The translations under genes and the position numbers were made by a program. 64,000 nt of DNA from the NCBI GenBank assembly GCA_963930645.1, contig OZ005660.1, forward strand, positions 204,482,184 to 204,546,183, given 5' to 3'. Below, in pieces: positions 37,901 through 45,700 of this stretch (position 1 is the first letter of the stretch; each line of letters starts with the position of its first letter). A model generated the notes under the pieces. That model searched no databases. It was not told the origin of the DNA and saw only the letters and a list, made by a program, of their open reading frames with translations. This DNA is from Salticus scenicus (Eukaryota; Arthropoda; Arachnida; Araneae; Salticidae).

Positions 37901-40900
37901 AATTTTTACAAGTAATTGCAGTTGCAACAAGAATGATCCTATAATAAGCTTAGATCACAAATGGCACCACCTATTGAGACCTGAAGATCAAGGTATGGAA
38001 GAAACATCAGTTTCATCACCGAACAGCATGATGCAAGGACGTTAAAAAATAATGCGGTATCACAACGAAAGATCTCATGTGAAATTTCGGGTAGGCCTTT
38101 TTAGTCATTTTATTTTTTAAATATTTCTATTGAAATGAAATTTGTTTACATTTATTGGAGCAACCTGAATTACAGGTTCGTGGATTAATGGTACTCAAGT
38201 GTGAATATTAAACTGAACCTAAATATAAATTTAATAGGTTGAATAGAAATCACTTATAGTAAAAATTGAATGGTGCTGCCATCTTTGGAAAGTTAAGAAG
38301 CTAAATCCAATGATAAATAAATAAAATTGCAAATTATCCTAAATTACGTTATTTTCTAGATTTAAAAAGTCTGAATTTTAGAGACTGAACTGTAGTTGTT
38401 TTTAAAAATATTTTTTACATAGAATTAAAAAAAGAAAAAAAACCTCAATTTTCATTCTTAAATTTACAGAATTTTTAAACTCAAATTTTTAAAACTGAAC
38501 CAAAAGTAGAAAGAAGTAGGATTAAATAAGAAAAGTAGAAGCTCTGCAAAGTTTGAAGGTGGCAGCGGCATGAGTTGGTAGGGGATTATTTAAATTTTTA
38601 ATTTGGATTTGGTAACCTTTTCAACTTATTTCGTAATTGGCCGGTTTTGCAACAGACCAGAATTTAATTTTAGCTTAATTTAATGTGAATATTGGATTTT
38701 AGGGTTGCAAATACACAAAATATTTTATGTAATTTTATTTATAAATAACTGATTTCTATTATCTGATAAAAAAAATATATAACTGTATCCATAACAAAAA
38801 ATAACTCTAGAAAATTATGAAAATTTATTATAAACTGTCCCAAATTCATTAATCACGAGCTATTCTTCAATACAGAGGGATATCATTTGAATTGTAAACA
38901 AACTTACATAAACACATCGCTATAACCTGCTGAATCATCCTAGATATGTTGTTAAATTAATACAATTTGTTTAATTAATCATAACATGCTAACTAAGATG
39001 CCATTATGTTATCAAATAATATTATGTTACTGGTTAGTTGTAGGGCGACTAAGGTGCCCGTTGAAAAATGATCATTTCATTTTATTTATTTCTCACTTTA
39101 AATAATTCATTTGCTAGCAAGCCTGTGTGAAATTTTCGCACTTTATTTATCTCTTTGTTACCTTTAAAATTTAAAATTATTATTATTATTTTATAGACAT
39201 CATTTTTTCATATGCATGAGCAAATTTAATATTTATTTATTTTTTTTTTTTTTTTCACGTGAAAGCATATTTTATTTTATGCTTGAAAAAAAAATATATG
39301 GCAGCAATTAAAAATTTAAATGTCTATTTTCATATTTTAATTAATTTTAAAAAATCTAATTAAAAATTCGTTACAAATAAGATACCAAATGAAAGGGGCG
39401 ATTTTTCCTGAATCCGTTGGATTAAGCAGCTTATTGATCAGACAATTAGATTTTTTAAAATTAACTAAAGCATGAAAATTAGGAGAGTCCAAGGAAATCT
39501 CAAGCCTAAAGTGTGACAGAGTCGGGCACTGATGAGCGTAACTATATATGCTGATTACAAGGTGATTGTATATTACCTTTGAACTTTGGCTTTGTTCCTT
39601 TTCCATGTCATAGGATCACTTTTCCTCTTGCTTGATTGATTAGAAAATATTTTTCCCACAAACTTCTCTAAAGTCAAAGGAAACATGAAATGTAATTATT
39701 AGAAACTTTGTGTGCACCAAGAAAGAGCAGTCACAGGCGAGAAAAAAACATAACACTTGTCTTATTAAAAAGTGTGCTGTTTTAGTCAGGTGGAGCAGAA
39801 TCACGATCTCACAGATATAGAAATGACCGGTTTTGAAATTCACCAGCTTTAGGATTTTACCGGTTTTGCAGCACATTATCATTTTCAAACTCAAATAACA
39901 CAGGGATGGATCAGCTTTGGCATGGTTTCTTGTTCCCAAATGGTGAACATTTAACTTAGAACTGAAAAAAAAAAAAAAAACTGAAAAAACGCATCTTCCA
40001 AATTTAAGGAGTTTGCTGGTTTTGCAATGAAGTAACAAAATTAAAAAGTAATGGTGTTTTGAAGCTCTTATGTTTCTATATGTGTGTGTCTGCAGCATTT
40101 TAGTTCTCAAGCAAATAAACCAATTTCAAAGCAGTTTTTTTTTTTTCTTTTTTTGACACTGATTTAATTGGAATAGCTCTTAGCTATATTTGATGAAAAT
40201 CTTTTTGACAGATTTTTTAAAAATTATTAAAGTGTGATTTATTTATTTATTATTATTATTAGAATATGAAAAAGATATTACTTAAAAGAAAAAAATCTTG
40301 AAATTTTAGCTTTTTTTTTTTTTTTTTTTTTTTTGGGGGGGGGGGGGGGGATTAAATATTAGCTATATTGTTATTTCACTGTCCAGAAAAATATTGAAAT
40401 TGGTTGAAAATGGAGATTTTTAAGAAAAACAATATTTACTTAAATTCCTGGTGAGCCCTACTTTAACTTTTTATAATTTGTGAGCTAGTATTCTTCCAGC
40501 TGACAATTCTAGGTTTTATGGAAAAATATTTAATTAAATGTAAGATTGTGTTTATACATACAAAGAGCTAGCTTTGCATTTATTCAGCTTTAATTTTACT
40601 GCAAGGGAATGAACTTCAAATTATACTGGATTTTTTCAATATATCAATGAAAATATTGTATATATCGTTTTAAAAATATTTATATATATTTCTTTATTTT
40701 GTCTTTTTTTAGTTCCTACTCTTAAAAGACTATGTCAGCTTCAAATAATCAAAAGTGGTATCAATCATGATGTATTGCCTAAATTTTTAATGTAAGTATG
40801 CTGCTGAAATTTTCTATTTTAATTATGAGAAAAGTATCTAGTGGTAGCTAATGTCTATTTTCAAAACCATTTATTCAAAAACATACTTAACTTTGCAAAA

Positions 40901-41968
40901 ATGCTTCAAATAGTAAAACCTGTTAAGTTAGAATCAGTTTAAGTAAACAATGACATTTTTGTAAAAAAAAAAAAAAAATAAAATAAATAAAGCTTGTGTG
41001 TTTATCAAGGCTTACCAATCATGTTTAGAAAACTCATCTTTGTCCAATATAATTCCCTTTTTATAAAAACATAAAAAGTGTGGAAACAACATTTAGACAT
41101 ATCGTATGTTAATATCAATTATGCAGTTCTATTTATATCAAAGTAATTCCTGCTTATTATTTTTGAAATTAAAAAAAAAAAAAAAAAAAAAAAACAGAAC
41201 GCTTGTTGCATTTGCTTTGTATTACTATGCAAACTTTCTTTTTCCAATAAAATTTCAGTTTCTTCGTTTTTGAGTTGTCAACTATATTTAAAATTCTAAT
41301 TATACTATTTAACACAATGTAATCAATCGGTGAATTTCATTGTTTCGTGGTTTCATTGTTATTCATCTGCTTTGAAATTTTGCTTTTTTAAATCCATATG
41401 ACTCCTATTCTGGTCATGGCAGGCTGGGTGAGTGTTGCCGGCGGGAAACTAGTTTAAGCCCACAGGCAAGTCACAAGTCTTGCCGCCTGCCTCCTTCCTT
41501 CCATCTTGAGTTTCTTAAATTATTTTCATAAATTTTAATAAAGTTTATGGTGATTTGTTGTGTTACTTTATTGATTCGCTTGTTTTGCAGGCTGTTAATT
41601 AATAAATCTGGTTTCTTTACATTAGTGTATTTCATCCACTGATAAAATTTTTTTTAATCTTATTGGTCATTGGTGTTTTAGTGATCTTGTATCTGTTGCT
41701 TGGCTTCTACTATTCTTAATAGATCATTATTTTATATATATGTATATATATATTCTCTGTTCTCTTAGCTCAGCCCGACTTGCACAACCTGAACTTGAAA
41801 AAATAGTAGTAAAAATGGTTCACCAGAAAAATTTAGCCAACTTAAGCCAAATATGATCCACAAAAAAAATTTTAACCAATCTATCAAACAAATCTCACAA
41901 GGAAGAAATCGGTTTTTGTTTCTCTCAATTCAACATATACTGTACTAAAATTTAACCCTCCCTCCACA

Positions 41969-42002
<34 letters not shown>

Positions 42003-42709
42003 TATTCTGACTATGGCCTTGGAACCAGCACTTATTATTATTTTTCCCAGTGTTTTTAAAGAGATTTTTGTGAGTGCACTTATGTGGTAAATTATTTTTT
42101 TTAAATACAGTTTTTAATGTATATATTCCAAAAATTAAGCGAGTTTTAAATAGTATTATTGTATTTGTATATGCTAAATAAAATTTACAAATAGACATTT
42201 ATCAACTTTACACATTTATTGTTGAACAAAATTTTAATTTGTTGAACAAAAAATTTAAAATAATTCTGTAAAACCCAGATATGGAAGAAATTTTGTGAAA
42301 GTTTGGAAAAACTGGAAAAAAAATCAGAAAAAAAAAAAAAAAAAAAATATTTTGTTATTCAAAATGTAAATTTTTAATTTATTAAATGTTTAATTATCCA
42401 AAATTTTTAGGTTTATTAAAAAAATCTTTATATATGTATTTTAAAAAAGTTTCTGTTGCTGGCGTCAAACTTTTTTGTCTGCAACCGCATCTCCTCACAA
42501 ACGGCAGTGTCATATGTGCCGAATACTCCAAGGAAGATATTTCAGTTGGTTAGAAGTTTTTATCATCTTTATTAATGAAGTTATTAATTAAAAATGTTGG
42601 CTTAATAAAGGTCCTCTATTTGCCAAAATGCAAAAAATTTCTCCAAATCGTTATTCTTTCAGTCTTATGACATCATAATTACCAAAGAATATAAAATGTC
42701 ATTCATGGT

Positions 42710-42743
<34 letters not shown>

Positions 42744-45700
42744 CAGCTCAATGTTGCTATTGGTAACAAAGAAATTTATCATCTGCAAATGAATAAAAAG
42801 CATTATCTTAGATATTTTCAATGAAAAAATAAATTTAAGATTGTAATTTGTCATCTGCAGATATCTTATTTTTCTACTTTTAGAAAATTAATTTCTTTAA
42901 AATGTATTTATCCTTTTTATTTAAATATATATTTTAAAGACTTCAGATACATTTTGGCATAAAAAATTTTCGAGTCAAATTCAAACTCATTTATAAATGA
43001 CATCTTCTAATTTCACATTGATAATTTTTTAACATTTACATTTCTCTGATATATTTCAAATTATGTGAAGAAAAAAATTCATCACCTAAAACTCTTATAA
43101 AGAATCAAATACATTTCATCCTTCGTTATTTTAAGAAGTAGGTAAGAGATAATTAAAAATTGAAGCTTTTAAGAGATTTTTCCAAATCAATAATAATAAA
43201 CTTTTTTTTTTCAGATATTTTCAAATGTGTAAAATTATTACCCAGCTGTACATTTAAAATATAAAGTGTTATCCTAAATTAACTAAAAAATTCAACAGTA
43301 AAAACTAACAGCATAAAAAAAAAAAATAGGTACTAGATTAAAAAGAAAAAAAAAAAGCAATTATACCAAAAATTTATCATCAAATAGTGACAAAAATTTA
43401 AAAGTTGCCAAGGGAGTCATATGCTAAAGCTGTAATGCAAAATGGTCTAGATATTACAAATTTCTTTCTGTTCTGGGAAAATTTTCTGATTTTTAGTATA
43501 TTTCATTAAAAAAATAAATAAATACATAAACAAAATGGTATTAAATATTATGTATTTAAATTTGACATTGACTATGATGGTTTCTTTAACATTTTTCTGC
43601 TTTTGTCATGCTATGTACTATTAATATTTCTATTCAGTGAAAGGCAAAGCAGCAGTGAGGAGGGTGCCTTGCAGGGGTTAATAAGTGAATCGAGTTGTGA
43701 GAAGGTGAAGTCTTTCTTGGGAGTTGGTGAGCGGAGTGAGCAAGGAACAGAGCCTCCTAGTTCATTTTTAAAAAATTATAAATTTATATGCAAATCTGAA
43801 TGTAATATTATTAAAAATAAATAAATAAATAAATAAGGCTTTGGAACACAGCTATACAGAAATTGATTGAACTATTACTTAGATCATGACCATACAAAAG
43901 CTTACTTCAAAATAACTTCTGAAAAATGATTAAAAATATTTAAATAAAAATAGTAAAAATGTGTATTTTTCAAAAGGAAAAGCAAAAACAGAAAAAAGTA
44001 AAGGAACTTCAAAGAGGGTAAAGGTTTGATTGTCCATTTTTATTAGTGTTTATTGTCTGATGTTTTCTGCAGATGGCAATTTTAAAATCAGAAATATTCC
44101 CCAGCTTTTCCTAGACACTTTTTAGGAACAGTGATTTTCCTTGTATGGTAAACTATTTGTAAGTTGGCAGCAAAACATAAAAAATTGTTAAAGTTAGCAT
44201 AAAATCTTGTTAGTCAGGCCCTGAAGCCACTTCACACATATAAAACCCTACTTTATAAGTTCTTAAGGAATACTTTGATAAATGTTTAATTTCAATAGGC
44301 CTGTGGCCACCAAAGTTACCAGACCTTACACTATAGGACTCTTTTTATGTGGGTTATCTCAAAGTTTGTGTATTTCAGGGAAATTCTGTAAACACAGATT
44401 GTCTAGCAATTTGGAAAACCTGGAAATCGGGGGAAAGGTCACATAGTTCCGAAACACTAAAAAAGTCAGAGAAATTGTAGGAAATTTGATTGAGGAAAAG
44501 TCAGGTAATTTCAATTAAGTATTGAATTTCAGAAAATTATGGAGTGGAAATCTGATTTTTTATACCAACTATGTGAAAAATAGTAGAGTCGGGAATCGAA
44601 CCCGGGCCTTCTGCTTTACGTGTGGATGCTCAAACCATCGAGCTACCCTGGCTGATTACCAGCTAGGCATTTCTCACCCCAGTGACAGAAAGTTTTTTAG
44701 CTGTCTGCGACAGGCTTTTAAAATTTCATAATCTGTCTGCAAAATTTGCGTGTAATCAGGGGTGAAAATGGTTTACGAAAAGGCCTGAAAGCTGATTGGG
44801 GAGGGATCATCAGTGGTGATCTCGTTCAACAATACACAAATACAATTTTTACTACAGAACAATATAGCATAAACGTTTGTATTTATTCAATTCATCTCAT
44901 TCAATTAAATATTTTATAGCAATGTTTGACACAACACAATATAAATAATAATTACGTATAAATAATAAAAGTATTGGTTTTAGTTTTGATACAGAAATTT
45001 TTATAAGTGAATTGTTATCCGAATATTGCGGACAATTTTTTTAAAAATCAGTGCAGACAAAAACTGTCTGCAAGCCGTTTTTATGTGTCCGCGACTATGT
45101 CGCCGTGTTTCTGCCACTGGGTTTCTCACATAACATTCGTTGGCAAAGTCACCGAGTCTGCAAACAGAGCTGTATCAAGTGACACTATTAATCATGGCAC
45201 AACTCCAATAGACCATGAAATTTTCAATTTAATTGATGAATACATTTCTAATTTAAATTAAATATTGAATTTTGAAAAATCCACGAAACTTCCAATTATA
45301 TTTAGGAAATTCCAAACAAAAAAGATCAGTTTATAAAATGTAAGAAAAGGACCTGTAAAATCTAGGAAATTTACTTGCCCTCGAAAAATCAGGGAAAATT
45401 AAAAGAATCAAATACATTCCACCCTGAAACAAACATCCATGGATTGAAACAAGTCATAACTGGAGACATTTCACCAACAGCATTGACAATGTTATGAAAT
45501 GTGTCAAAAAACTTTTGGTAAATCATGTTGTAGTTATTCTTTTTTTTTTTTTTTTTTTTTTAAGTGTTGGAAAAGTTATGAATTTCATATTGATGAAGCA
45601 GTTGTTTAAATTTTTAAGCAATTTTGTTTATTTAAATCTTTTTATTTCTTTACAGACAGGAGTTAAAATTTATGACAACTAATAACGTAATAACTAGGAA

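Larger units (their letters stand above)
36430..38045 (+). mobile_element. Penelope-like element, plus strand, decayed
   Basis: Reverse transcriptase fragments (36463-36850, with another at about 36960-37065) are followed by GIY-YIG segments (37170-38045), the order expected for a Penelope polyprotein. It is in intron 7, sense to KLHDC3. Sense orientation plus the many AATAAA-like words could affect transcript processing, which is an inference. Confidence 0.85.
38050..40712. other. intron 7, 3' part: repeats but no gene
   Basis: Contains, besides the copy 3 repeat, scattered CCGGTTTTGCA words near 38640, 39825-39870 and 40010. The 156-codon minus frame 39640-40110 passes through these words and a T run and resembles no protein I know. 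A T24-G16 junction lies at 40311-40350. Confidence 0.5.
44530..45262 (-). mobile_element. single-copy tRNA-like repeat element with 10-bp target duplication
   Basis: Same family as 13216 and 21796: on the minus strand a body (GGTCTATTGGAGTTGTGCCA, CAGACTCGGTGACTTTGCCA), a tRNA-like block (44578-44652) and a tail. TATTGAATTT lies on both sides (44520-44529, 45263-45272). The body is split by the hAT element 44678-45121. Only one tRNA-like block is present, unlike the paired copies. Confidence 0.7.

Noticed and set aside
39640..40110. 156-codon minus-strand open frame as a gene
   Set aside because: It crosses an A run (read as poly-Phe) and a low-complexity CCGGTTTTGCA repeat; no similarity, no splice structure, no start context.
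40713..40796. KLHDC3 ending at the in-frame TAA just after ATG at 40790-40792
   Set aside because: GTAAGT there is a strong donor, and splicing to 45656 restores the conserved IQELKFMTTN end with the right phase.
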